The position numbers were made by a program, and so were the translations under genes. A stretch of DNA of 64,000 nt from Strongylocentrotus purpuratus. Lineage: Eukaryota; Echinodermata; Echinoidea; Camarodonta; Strongylocentrotidae. Shown piece by piece: positions 10,275-20,400 of this stretch. The stretch lies in contig NW_022145549.1 in assembly GCF_000002235.5 (NCBI RefSeq), positions 1,330,001-1,394,000 of the forward strand. Direction: 5' to 3'. A model generated the notes under the pieces. The model did no database searches and had not been told where the DNA came from. It was given only the letters and a program-made list of their open reading frames with translations. The number at the start of each line of letters is the position of its first letter. Positions within the stretch are counted from its first letter, which is position 1.

Positions 10275-10757
10275 TTAAAGGGCCCATGCCATCCAAATAC
10301 AAGTTTATTCCTGTTGGTGTGTAGTCCTGCATATATCTCATATTTTGATATGTAAATTTCTGAATGTGTTTCATAGATTTTTAAATATTTTTTAAAATAT
10401 TTTTTCTTCAAACTTGCTAAGCTCCACCCCAAAAACCTCCAGATCTCATTCCCCTTGTGACATCATCTGTCAGTCATCAATGAGCTAACTTGAGAAAGTG
10501 GTATGTAACTTTCCCAAGTTGGCATGGCATCGCTTGGCATGTGTGTTCTTTGTTGTTGTCTTTAAAAGTTTGGAGTACCTTGGGTACATCCACATGCCCA
10601 CATCCAAAGCTTAGCTGCAAACCTAACATATTTGTAAAGGTTATAATTAGTTATTTTAGTATCATTTTTGTCATTTCTCTTACAGGAGAGCGATGACAAA
10701 TTTACGTCATTTGAAATGGCCATGATGACATACAGTGTCATGTTACTCCCCTTTTAA
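10275..10757. mobile_element. Possible TTAA-type MITE
   Basis: TTAA at 10275 is followed by AGGGCCCATGCC, and TTAA at 10754 is preceded by CATGTTACTCCCCTT. Reading inward, both ends start AAGGG and soon reach CATG, a weak inverted repeat. The TTAA flanks match the pattern of three better-supported MITE families in this window. Confidence 0.35.
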
Positions 10758-11489
10758 AATCTTGTGAAGTCCATTTGTCATAATACTGATACATTAGCTC
10801 TATGGCAGGATTAACGCCCCCAATAAATAGGAACCAGTGGTGTATCCTTAAAATAATCATAAAAAGTGCGAAATTGTGAGGGGGAGGGGTAATATTTTAG
10901 CAAGCCTGCAAACGTATCGTTGGTTGACCCATTGCAATTTGTTGATTCAATCAGAAGGGGTAATGGTTGGGGTTTGTCAGATTGGCAGTCCTAGGGGCGT
11001 GGATCCACTGCTAGTCGTTGATGTGCAGTGTGGTAGGTTATACAATGTCTGATCACAACTACCTAGTCTTACAAAAGGTATAGGTCTAGAGTTAAACATA
11101 AATCAAAACTTGATAGCAAACTACTCTTGATGAAAGATGGCAAAATCAGAAAAGCATACCAGTGGTAAAAGATTGAATAAAATTCTGACAACAAAAATGA
11201 GAAAGTTATGCAATTTTGAAACTTGTAATCACTATGGTATGTGCTCTTAAATCGGTAATGTCTCTGTGATATAATGGAGGACACCTTTCCCACTTGTTCC
11301 AACTCAATAAATGACTACAAGTTATGATTCAGATTTGTTTTCTTCATAGAGGACCTTTAGTATTAAATACGCTATCCATAAAATATTTTGAGTAGTGCTC
11401 CGAGGGAGAAGGCAATTAGGAGAAAAACAAAATTAATGATAATGTGTACTCGACAAACGGGAGCTTTCCTCAACTATTTAATAATGTAC

Positions 11490-11690
11490 ACTGACCAAAC
11501 TGCCATTTTGAGATTCGCATAGAATTAGTGCCCCCCCCCCCGGGACTTGGTGATCTTAAATTTCAAACATTCATAACTTTCTTATTGGTCTGCTTTATTT
11601 CAAACGTTTGTCATTCTGTTTATATTATTATTATTTTGTTTATACAAATGAACTTATCACAAGGATTGCTCTTTAACGGTGCAAATATGA
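11490..11690 (+). repeat. Dispersed repeat family D, copy 1
   Basis: Contains GACCAAACTGCCATTTTGA, CAAACATTCATAACTTTCTT, TTTATTTCAAACG and finally ACAAGGATTGCTCTTTAAC. The same order of motifs occurs at 18405-18585 and 51140-51325, with drift and small indels. Probably an old MITE ending in TTTAA. A C-run (11531-11541) has expanded in this copy. Confidence 0.5.
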
Positions 11691-12606
11691 GGAGGGGAGA
11701 GGGAGAGCGGGGGATACCCCGGCTACACCCTCTGTCGGATACGCCAATGCGTGCAAAGGAGTCTTATCCGTCTATCCATTAGTACTATGGTAATTGGACA
11801 GTTGATTATTCTAATGCACTTTACCGTATAAGTAATTAATTATTGACGAGGGTTCTTGTGATAAGGTATTGGCGTGGCCGCTTCAAAGACGATGCGACTA
11901 ACACAAGAACATAGCTGAATTCGCATTAGGCCAGAATTTGATGAACTTTGCAACTGTAAGCATCTAGCGAATAGAGATCGATGGCGAATCTGCACATAGG
12001 GGGAGGGGGGAGACCCGCCGATTAATGTTGAAACATTTTTTATTTTTATTAAAAAAAACATTTCGTACGTTTTCTCAGGGAATTTTCAGGTTTCAACCCC
12101 CCCCCCCCCCCCCTCCGCTCTCCCCCCTTATGACAATTCCTTGGTCTCTTCTGCTTCGAGCCTTGCCTCGGCAGATGACCTAGAATGATTGCTCTGAGCA
12201 AAATGTGACCGAATTGGCAAGCACCATTTTAGTTTTTGCCAGGTAATTAGATTAAATTTGATTCTTTGCCTAAATGCTATCATCAGCTCGTTCCACAATT
12301 TCTGTTTCATTAATTAAGGTGGCTTAAATATTGCTACGTCATTCAAACTTCAAACCGCAGGGGTAACATTACATGAGTGACTATGAGAATAATTTGAGAA
12401 AGCATTTATATATATATATATATTTAAAGTTCTTCAGGAATTTAATATTTATGGCAACAAAATAATTTATCTCAACTGGAGGATGCTGTATTGGGGTAGG
12501 GGAGGAGCAAGAACGTTAGAGACCTATGGGGGTGAGTGACGTTATGAGAAGGGAAACCAGGGACAGAGAAAAGAGAGTGTATAGGCTTATAGGTCATCAG
12601 GAGCGT
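11691..12606. other. No gene seen; G/C runs and a short AT repeat
   Basis: Holds a C-run near 12098-12115 and an (AT)n at 12408-12422. The minus-strand frames of 60-73 codons show no recognisable protein. Confidence 0.5.
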
Positions 12607-12704
12607 GGTAGAGGCAGGGGCGTCGCCAAATGGGGGGGGGGGGGGGTGCGTGACACCCCCCACCTGTCAGGATATGGTCGGTAAAATTGCGCTGCCGTCG
12701 GGAA

Positions 12705-13110
12705 AAAGAGAAAAGGGGGAGGGAAAAAAAGAGAGGGAAAAAAGAGACAGAAAAAAAAAGAGGGAAAAAAAGAAAGAGAAAAAAAGAGAGGGAAAAAAAG
12801 GGAGGGAAAAAAGAGAGGGAAAGGGAAAGAAAAGAAAAGAAAGAAAGGAAAAGAAAGGAAAGAAAGGAAAAGAAAGGAAAGAAAAGAGAAGAAAGAAAGA
12901 GAAAAAAAGAAAAAAAGAGAGAGGAGAGGAAAGAAAGGAAAAGAAAGAAAAGAAAGAAAAGGAAAAAAGAAGAAAAAAAGAGTGAAAGGGAAACAAAAGG
13001 AACGGGGGATGAAAGAGAGGAGAGAGATGGGAGGTAAGAGTTTGAGAGAGGAGGAGTGGGAGTAAAAGAGAGAAGGTTTTTTTTGGGTGGAGTCGTCTCG
13101 TCGAGGGAGC
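12705..13110 (+). repeat. Long purine-only tract (GA/AAAG)n
   Basis: About 400 bp is almost entirely A and G on the plus strand, with irregular GGGA, AAAG and GAGA units. The long Lys/Glu/Arg and Phe/Leu/Ser frames on the two strands are artefacts. Such mirror-like purine tracts can form triplex DNA. Confidence 0.85.
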
Positions 13111-13369
13111 AAGAAAGACACGGGTAAATATGTTGCTGTGTCGGTATTCTTGCTCGATCCTCGTGTACTATATCAATGCAGTTTGAAGTCGGTGAGATTG
13201 TCGGTCGGCCGACAAGTTTTTTTCCCTACGAACTGTGACTTCTAATCCGCTGTGACGACTTCGAGAGTGACTACAACTACAATACTTGTATTTTTCCGAA
13301 GTTTCACTTTCCTATAATATCAGCTAAAGAAATCAGAGGTTTAACATTTTCGGGGAAACTAAATTCAAA

Positions 13370-14455
13370 CAAGGTTTAAGAGTCAGCAACGGTACGACGA
13401 ATCGTCTTCCTTTCTTTAAATTGAGATGAAACGCCCAAAATTCCGCGCTTCGCGCGGAAGGGGAAACTTAATTTAGACGAGTCGAGAAAGGTACAACGAA
13501 TCGTCTTCTTTCTCTAATAATTTAAGGAAACGTCAAAGCTTCCGCGCTTCGCGCGAGAGTGGGAAACTGAATTCAGACAAATAGGGCTTATTAAAAGTCG
13601 AAAACGGTACAACGAATCGTGTTCTTTCTCTAATAATTTGAGGAAATGTCAAAGCTTTCGCGCTTTGCGCGAGAATGGGGAAACTGAATTCAGATGAATA
13701 GGGCTTAATAAGATTTAAAACGGTACGAGGAATCGTCTTCCTTTTTCTATATTGTGATGAAACGCCAAAAATTCCGCGCTTCACGCGGAAGGGAAAAACT
13801 TCATTTAAAAGAGTCGAGAACGGTAGGACGAATCGTCTTATTTCTCTAATAATTAAGGGAAACGTCAAAGTTTCCGCGCTTCGCGCGATAGGGGGAAACT
13901 GAATTCAGACAAAATTAATAGGGCTTATTTGGAGGTACGACGAATCGTCTTCTTTCTCTAATAATTTAAGGAAACGTCAAAGCTTCCGCGCTTTGCGCGA
14001 TAGGGGGAACTGAATTCAGACAAAATTAATAGGGCTAATTTAGAGTCGAAAACGGTACAACGAATCGTGTTCTTTCTTTAATAATTTGAGGAAACGTCAA
14101 AGCTTCCGCGCTTCGCTCGAGAGGGGGAAACTGAATAGGGCTTAATAAGAGTCGAAAACGGTACGATGAATCGTCTTCCTTTCTCTATATTGTGATGAAA
14201 CGCCCAAAATTCCGCGCTTCGCGCGGGAGGGAGATACTGAATGCAGACAAGGATTAAGAGTCGTGATCAGTACACCGAATCGTCTGCTTTTTCGCATAAT
14301 TTAATGAAACGTCAAAGCTTTCGCGCGGGAGGGGGGGGGGGGAACTTCAATCAGCCAAGTAATAACCAGTCGAAAACGGTACAATAATATTAATCGTCTT
14401 CTCTTCCTAATAATTTAAGGAAACGTCTAAGCTTTCGCGCTTCGCGCGGGAGGCC
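13370..14455. repeat. Tandem array of ~110 bp monomers with TTC-loop hairpins (array 2)
   Basis: About 10 monomers run in the orientation opposite to array 1: GAAACTGAATTCAGAC, GTCGAGAACGGTAC, AACGAATCGTCTTC, TTTCTCTAATAATTTAAGGA, AACGTCAAAGCTT and then CCGCGCTTCGCGCGG. The cleanest palindrome is at 13443-13457; most others have one or two changes that shorten the stem (for example CGCGAGAG in place of CGCGGAAG). Spacing is about 100-120 bp. The copies are more diverged from each other than in array 1. Confidence 0.88.
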
Positions 14456-14912
14456 CATCACCTGCACCCCCCTATGAGCGCGCTTTTAAGTGATTCTCTT
14501 GCTCACTACCGCCCCTCCCTAAAATAAGATCCTAGCTCCGCGCCTGCATTAAAAATATATAGCTATGATGCTGACTAAATTGAAGAAATAATTCGTATAT
14601 TTATGTCGTCGAGGAAAATGACCATTTTGCGCATATGCAAGTACTATAAATAGTCCATAGGAAAAACAATTTAGCCTTCGGCCCCAGGTTTTTAGGGTTG
14701 AATTTGTAGATATTGGACATTTAATTTTGTCGGTAATTGGTGGCTAGTTTTGTCGGTAATCGTTGGCCTCTACACCCCCCTCCCCCCACTGAAAAAGGTC
14801 TAGCGACGCCCCTGGGTAGAGGAATGAAGATAAAAGGAGTAGGGGAGAGGGAAAGAGGGGGAGTCGCGAGAGAAGTTCGTGAGAGAGCGGGAGAGGGGAG
14901 GGGGGGGGGGCG

Positions 14913-15103
14913 CAGGGGCGGATCTAGCTTTTTGCAAAGGGGGGGGGGGGGGTGTTTGACCAAGTGGCGGACCCAGGATTTTCCAAAAATCGCGCCATTT
15001 TACTTTGTTTCCTTTTTTCTTCTTTTCCCCCTCTCTTTTCTTCCCTTTGCCGCCCAAGGAGGGGGGTCAAACCGCCGACCCCCCCCTCCTAGATCCGCCC
15101 CTG
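14913..15103. mobile_element. 191 bp MITE with perfect 15 bp ends
   Basis: CAGGGGCGGATCTAG at 14913-14927 is the exact complement of CTAGATCCGCCCCTG at 15089-15103. G-runs follow the left end. A related end-like motif, GTGGCGGACCCAGGATTTT, lies inside at about 14965. No clear target duplication is visible because the flanks are G-rich. Same family as the intronic MITE at 220-633. Confidence 0.75.
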
Positions 15104-15539
15104 GACGGGAAGGTAACAGGAGGGTAAAGGGATTGGAAGGAGAGGGAAGAGGAGGGAAGGGTAGGGAGAGGGGGGGGGGGGGTGGGTTCCTATTTATTAA
15201 CGACATATATTATTGAATCTTGCTTCAAAAGAGGATTTTTATTGCGACTGTAAGAAACCTCACAACTCTCTCGCAAACTTCTTCTGTTGCTGAGCGATGG
15301 GGCATTTGAAGGATGGGGATTTGGGGGAGGATGCCCCGAATTCCCAACGACTCTATCCCACTTTGCTGTGTCTAAAGGTACACAATCAAATCAATCAAAA
15401 CCTCAATATTGTGTTTGTAAACATGTTTCACATAATAGGAAGCCATAGAAAAATAATCTAACCTTAAAAAGAAACCTCAAGTGTGCAAAGCTTGAAGATT
15501 AAGGGAGAAATCATATAAATTAGAATAGCTTATCCCAGT
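15104..15539. other. No gene seen; GA-rich then AT-rich DNA
   Basis: A purine-rich stretch with a G-run (15104-15185) is followed by unassigned AT-rich sequence. Confidence 0.5.
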
Positions 15540-16010
15540 CTGAGCTTAGCCTTTCTAAAGCGACTGCGCAACGATAAGCCGCTCCGTATTGCCATCGAGT
15601 AGTTCGTGCAGCGGTCGTTTCGGTGATGACGATGTCAAGTCAGTAGCTGATGTGAGCGCGTATGCGGTTTGGTCTCTGCCTTTGCCTCCGGTCTCTACTC
15701 GGATCCATCTTTCTGAAGTGATTTTTTCGGGATTAGCTGATAGTCTTTTTGACATTTTTAGCTAGTTCGGAGATTCAAGGTGTCTTTGACCTGCTTTTGA
15801 CGCTTCGACCTTGCCTCAGCGTTCAACTTTCTTTGAGTTAGACTCAACTCAAATCTTCGATTGCAGATAGTTAACCTGTACATTCCGGTAAGTTTCCCCC
15901 TGTTGGGAGAAAGTTTGTTTTCTCTCGCCTAGCTAGGCCTTGCGATCGAGCTCGAGCGTGTATCGTGGGCGTTTTCACAGGAATTGTCGCCTGCGCTGGA
16001 CCAAAAACAC
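15540..16010. promoter_or_regulatory. CpG-rich block, candidate promoter / 5' exon
   Basis: For about 470 bp the sequence is free of repeats and clearly richer in CG dinucleotides than its surroundings. On the plus strand it contains ATTCCG/GTAAGT, a near-consensus splice donor at 15889, with no acceptable coding start before it, so a non-coding first exon is possible. On the minus strand it contains a 66-codon frame with an AAAAATG start. Direction is therefore unresolved. No TATA box or initiator is obvious. Confidence 0.4.
15555..15755 (-). CDS. Small hypothetical ORF in the CpG-rich block
   Basis: The frame begins with ATG in an A-rich context (AAAAATG), with an in-frame stop just upstream, and reads MSKRLSANPEKITSERWIRV and on to a stop after AQSL, 66 codons in all. 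It is hydrophilic, with no signal peptide, membrane helix or motif I know. Its composition is plausible for protein, but a CpG-rich sequence can keep a frame of this size open by chance. There is no strong splice donor within it. Confidence 0.22.
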   Translation of the reverse strand: MSKRLSANPEKITSERWIRVETGGKGRDQTAYALTSATDLTSSSPKRPLHELLDGNTERLIVAQSL

Positions 16011-16199
16011 AGGGTCTCGCAAGTTATGGTTTTGGACAGGTGTATGGAGGAATTGAGTGATTTGAAATGACATTTGCAGAGTGAACTATCCCATGTTCAT
16101 GTGGTTGTGACATTTATAAGTATTATTGTGGGTGGGGGTGATTGGCAATGGGAGATGAAAGGGCTTGTTTGTATGGCACCCGGGTATGGCATGATTCGA

Positions 16200-16400
16200 T
16201 GTGCATATAGACTGGTTTGTTAAATGTTAATATATTTAGATTTATGTAGTTTCTTTCCCACGGACCCAGTGATGAGTTTCCCCCATTATCATGTTATAAA
16301 TTGATGAATTACAATACTTGGAATCCAGTCCAAGTATATTACTTGTTGCTATGTCGGGCAAGCTTTCAGGATGTCAAGAACAAACTTTGCTTTAAGGAAT
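16200..16400 (+). repeat. Dispersed ~200 bp repeat, copy 1 of 2
   Basis: ACAATACTTGGAATCCAGTC, then CATTAC-like, GCTATGTCGGGCAA and TGTCAAGAACAAA recur in the same order and spacing at 20190-20400 (ACAATATTTGGAATCCAGTC and so on). Either a diverged segmental duplication or two copies of an unnamed transposon. Confidence 0.6.
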
Positions 16401-16586
16401 CTCCACCCCAAGTAATAACTCCACCCCAAGTGATTCTGAGAGACCTGTTGTATTCTTGCTCTCAGTCCAACATACATGTAGGCATCACCATTTTCTTGAT
16501 AACCTGACATACTATCTTTCTGGTTCTAAACTGACAGTTTATTATCTTCCTGATTGCACTAGATGCGCCAAAAGGCAGTATCTGTT

Positions 16587-16676
16587 ACAGGGAATAATTT
16601 TCCTCATATTTTGTATAGCAGTCATGCAGAAATGCATAGCAAATTGCGATGCGATACCAGGAAAATTATTCCCTGT
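16587..16676. repeat. Perfect 18 bp inverted repeat
   Basis: ACAGGGAATAATTTTCCT at 16587-16604 is exactly complementary to AGGAAAATTATTCCCTGT at 16659-16676, with a 54-base spacer. It could be a tiny MITE. No target duplication is clear. Confidence 0.7.
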
Positions 16677-16879
16677 GTTAGTTCACTCACTTTAAACTTG
16701 ACTCTTCTTTCGCCTCCAATGTGATTGGTGATACAGAAATGTTCACACATCTAAACATATAATTAATGGGCATATCAATAATTCACAGAGTAACTACCTA
16801 CACAATAGGCCATCATTGTAAGGTCTTCAAATTTATACAAGTTTACTAAGCAACGAGCTAGATGTATTACATTCACATA

Positions 16880-17025
16880 TTGTATTTCAATAGCCGGAAT
16901 GCAAATTGCAATATTAGTTGTTGCTACATGTAGGTAGTACAAATATAAATGGCTAGCCCTACCTAGCAACATGTGATGTATACAGTTTGCATTCTGACTA
17001 TGAAATGCAATTATTTGTAACAGCA
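16880..17025. repeat. Nested fold-back sequence
   Basis: An outer arm TATTTCAATAGCCGGAATGC pairs with GCATTCTGACTATGAAATGC, and an inner arm GTTGCTACATGTAGGTAG pairs with CTACCTAGCAAC further in. The stem is imperfect, as in an old palindromic element. Confidence 0.45.
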
Positions 17026-17603
17026 GAATGAAATAATTCATAACGAGGCACTTAAAGGTTGTGTATCCCTTTAGCAGCCAACATCAACTTCAGTAGAACT
17101 TTGTGGGAATCATGAATATGTCACATATGTCCTTTTTGTGAAATTTAAATGTTAGCAGTGTCCTAGTATTAAAATTATGCAAGGAAACTCGTTAACTTTC
17201 TAGACTTGACTGTCAGACACTCATTTGAGTGACTGACTGACTGACTTCTTTCTTCTTTGCTAATAACATACATAAAATGAGCTGTAAAGGGTACATGAGC
17301 ATTGGTACACATCAATAACACACCTCTTGTAATGGCCAAAATCAAGCTGATTGAACATCTGTGCAGCACAAAACCTTTGACCATACAGTACAAGGGTCTG
17401 AAAATTAGACTGCTTCTACTCATAATCTAACAGTTGATATAATACCACATGATTCATAAAGGCAATTATCTAATCTTTTTAGGGGAGTTTTTAGTAGGTA
17501 TTGTCTCTTGTTTATCATAGGATTCACACACGTTTGTATTTTCAGCCTGCAAAAGGGACACACCAACTTGAACACTTATATTTTGCTGATATCATATGAA
17601 CAT
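17026..17603. other. No gene seen
   Basis: AT-rich DNA with a short TGACTGACTGAC run at 17228-17245. Confidence 0.5.
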
Positions 17604-17755
17604 CAGGGACCCGTTTTACAAAGCCTTTTTTCCATGACAAATGACAAAAATCAGTGACAAATCTGCTGATAACCAATCAGAAGCAAGGATTTTACTAGCT
17701 TATAACAAAAACTGTTATTTGTCACTGATAACAAATTTTGTGAATTGGTGCCCTG
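17604..17755. mobile_element. Small MITE with CAGGG ends
   Basis: The left end CAGGGACCCGTTTTACAAAG resembles the complement of the right end, CAGGGCACCAATTCACAAA. The interior is rich in TGACAAA/TTTGTCA inverted words. No target duplication is visible. The ends resemble those of the 32962-33259 element. Confidence 0.5.
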
Positions 17756-18404
17756 GTCTCTATGATATAATTTTGATTTGGCTTTATTTTGAAGGTCATC
17801 ACGAAACTTAAAAACAATATTACTTGCTGATGAACCCCTGAATAAATGTTACCACAAGATTATAACTCGGGGAAATCAAAAACATGTTTTGGGACTCTAA
17901 TTTTATTTAAATCTGTCTTAAAGAACAAAAAAGTGCTCTGAATGTCATGTCCATTAGACTGAAATTGCCCATTCCCATATTTAGTGAAATTTGATCTAGG
18001 AAAAATACTATCATATCAATTAGTAATCAGACGTTTGTTTTTAGAATTTCTCCTTTCATCACTTCTCTGATATATTTGATCATGCACAAGTGAATGTTGT
18101 AATCAAGGTCGGATTGCCCTTTAAACATTAATAGCATTTATGTTTAGTTCATGCGTGACATTACTTCATACAGTTCTGCTCTATTTGACTGTCAGTATGA
18201 TGTCCATTAGATCAGTATCAAATTGTACGGTTCAAGGCCACTTGTGAATGACTTTCAAGAGGCTTGTCCTCATCAGACCGAAGTTGCAAAAATAACCAGC
18301 TATTTTCAGACTCTGGATCTTTTCCCTAAGCTTGAAATTACGTCTTCACCAGACCGATACGCTCATTACGAACGGGCGCAAATTAGGGGGTTATTTTTAG
18401 AAAC
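17756..18404. other. Unassigned DNA with decayed repeat pieces
   Basis: At 18260-18370 the motifs CTCATCAGACCGAAGTTGCAA and GTCTTCACCAGACCGA recur in the MITE at 31924-32324, so a decayed relative lies here. AAGGTCGGATTGCCCTTTAA at 18106-18125 resembles the right end of family D. Confidence 0.4.
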
Positions 18405-18585
18405 AAGACCGACATTTCTTGGGATATTTTCTCGACCAAAGAGGCAAATCATAGCCAACTCATATTTCAACATTCATAACTCTCTTATTATAGGTTTGAT
18501 TTATTTCAAACTTTTCTATTCTATTTATCTTTTTTGTCTGTTTTAACCAAATGAACTTATTTCAAGGATTAGATTAAAGTGAACT
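18405..18585 (+). repeat. Dispersed repeat family D, copy 2
   Basis: Contains CAACATTCATAACTCTCTTA, TTTATTTCAAACTTTTC, AAATGAACTTATTTCAAGGA and ends in GATTAAAG, matching the 11490 and 51140 copies in order. Confidence 0.5.
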
Positions 18586-19115
18586 CTTTTGTAGAGAAAA
18601 TACAAATTACGCCACAATAGTCTCTAAACCCAAACTCTGTTTGACTTAAAATCCTCAGACTGCCAGAAGTTGTTGTACATACTTGTACATACATCATAAA
18701 CTATTTTGAGAGCTTGATTATCAAGCAGCAGTTACTACATGTAGCTTGGATATGATCATAACCCTTTACTTATGATCATAAGGGAGGACAATTTTATTAT
18801 TCATTAATATTTCACGTATCCAAAGATATGAATTGTTTAGGTTTTGCAGACTAACATTTGTAAGCCAAGCTAGTATCAATAACTCCTCCTCCTGCCTGAC
18901 ATGGTATGGTGTCTTTGACTGAGCCAAATGTAATTTGTGTGTTTCCAATTCTTTTGATGCAAAAGCCACCCTCAGCTTCCCTTGACTACAGCTACATGGA
19001 GCAGAAAAGGAGAAAGTATGAAGACTCTGACATCTGTAATTTATGTATCTCCTGACAAATTACATTTTCATCTGTCTTCCATGGGGCGAGAAATCTCAAG
19101 AGACTTTCCCCCCTT
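18586..19115. other. No gene seen
   Basis: AT-rich sequence. A minus-strand frame of 67 codons at 18766-18969 has no recognisable features. Confidence 0.45.
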
Positions 19116-19289
19116 TCAAATCGTCTGATTGATGTTATACTTGTACATAGGGATCACCCCGGGTTTCATGTCTAATTTTGTTCCAGCTTTTTCTCCGGGT
19201 TTTTTTGCGCTGTGCTGGAAGCGATCCCCATTTTTTCCATCAGATCCTGCCGACGTTTTTTTGTCAGCTATTTCCCAGCGATCCTGAGG
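19116..19289 (-). CDS. Candidate small terminal exon on the minus strand
   Basis: On the minus strand GTGGTTCTTACAG is a good acceptor ending at 19290. From 19289 the frame is open in phase 0 for 57 codons to a stop at 19118-19116. The peptide starts PQDRWEIADKKTSAGSDGKN and is strongly hydrophilic and lysine-rich, unlike most chance frames nearby. There is no match I recognise, no clear poly(A) signal, and no partner exon was found. It may instead be part of an unrecognised repeat. Confidence 0.2.
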   Translation of the reverse strand, partial: PQDRWEIADKKTSAGSDGKNGDRFQHSAKKPGEKAGTKLDMKPGVIPMYKYNINQTI

Positions 19290-19624
19290 CTGTAAGAACC
19301 ACAGTGTGTACTCTGTAACGAGGCACATCTTATGAAAGAAGTGCAGAAGTGGTGTCATGCATAAGGGGCTCTTCAAAATTGAAAGTAAAATGTAACCTAG
19401 CAAATGTGGCAATTTCAAAATTTTAAGTCCAAAGGTTGATTATTTTAAGCGAATTGTCAGGTTTATTCCAGAAATAGGTATTGTGTAAACTAGGTTGAAA
19501 TGTGTGTTATTATAAGTTTATAATTTAGTTTATTAAAATTGAGATATGATCACATGACACCATTTTAACCTGTCGATTTCCGAATAGACCATTTTCATAA
19601 TGTAATCAAATCAAATACATAGGT

Positions 19625-19700
19625 CTTTGTTAATAATAATAATAATAATAGCTCACATTTATAATGCGCCTAGTACTTTGTTTCTAGGCGCAACACAATG
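19625..19700 (-). repeat. SINE/MITE tail fragment with (ATT)n
   Basis: On the minus strand TAGGCGCATTATAAATGTGA runs into a short ATT repeat. Tails of this kind (a GCGC..ATATAA word then ATT triplets) end several short interspersed repeats here (30465, 62611). Confidence 0.5.
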
Positions 19701-19778
19701 ATTACCCCTGTCATCGGATTCAGGCTTACCTGCAACACAATGTATGCACATTTTGCACTTTGCTGCATTACAGCTTAC

Positions 19779-19975
19779 AGTCTGAATGGAGCCATATTTA
19801 TACCTCAGAACTTGATACATTGTGGCCAGTGTGAAAGTGTCTATAGTCTGAATGGAGCCATTTCTATGCCTCAGAACTTGGTACATTGAGGCCAGTGTGA
19901 AAGTAGTCTGAATGAAGTCAATTTTATACCTAAGAACTTGGTACATTGTGGCCAGTGTGAAAGTGTGTATAGTGT
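19779..19975 (+). repeat. Three-copy minisatellite, 60-66 bp unit
   Basis: AGTCTGAATGGAGCC starts units at 19779, 19845 and (as AGTCTGAATGAAGTC) 19905. Each continues with CCTCAGAACTTGGTACATTG and GGCCAGTGTGAAAGTG. The middle unit lacks 6 bp. Confidence 0.85.
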
Positions 19976-20189
19976 GGATGTATTGTTGAGAGGGAGGCTT
20001 GCCATGTTCAACAGACAAACAGTAAAGGACAGGAGTAATTGTTGTTGACAGATGGAAACCATTAGGTTTTCTCAATTGATCTATGGTTTAAATGATTTCT
20101 AGTGAAGATGGTCAATTGCCATTTGGTTCAATGTCAATTGATCCAATTCCAAATCCATCTGATCGCATTTTACTAAACAATGTGTTTTC

Positions 20190-20400
20190 TTTTGTACTTC
20201 CACTTTGTAAACCGTTTTACTAATTAATATATTCAAATTTGTGGATATTTTATTTGGGGACCTAGTGACGACCTTTTCCATGAACCTGTTATTAATTAAT
20301 GTACTACAATATTTGGAATCCAGTCCGCATACATTACTTTCTGCCATGTCAGGCAATCCTTGTGCAACTTCAGATTGTCAAGAACAAATCTTGTTAAAAA
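20190..20400 (+). repeat. Dispersed ~200 bp repeat, copy 2 of 2
   Basis: Partner of 16200-16400, same orientation, 4 kb away. Shares TGGAATCCAGTC, CCATGTCAGGCAA and TTGTCAAGAACAAA. Confidence 0.6.

Larger units (their letters stand above)
12615..14814. mobile_element. 2.2 kb hAT-like non-autonomous element carrying an inverted satellite array
   Basis: The ends read CAGGGGCGTCGCCA (12615-12628) and, complemented, CAGGGGCGTCGCTA (14801-14814). A perfect 8 bp direct repeat GGTAGAGG flanks them at 12607-12614 and 14815-14822. Inside are a G-run, a ~400 bp purine-only tract, a ~10-copy tandem array of the same monomer type as in the 6245-9190 element but in the other orientation, and a CCTAGCTCCGCGCCTG end-like motif at about 14532-14547. 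No transposase is present. Its terminal sequence differs from that of the 2.9 kb element, so two distinct element types carry the same satellite. Confidence 0.85.

Noticed and set aside
12597-13121. 174-codon Phe/Leu/Ser frame and Lys/Glu partners
   Set aside because: Purine-only tract read on both strands.
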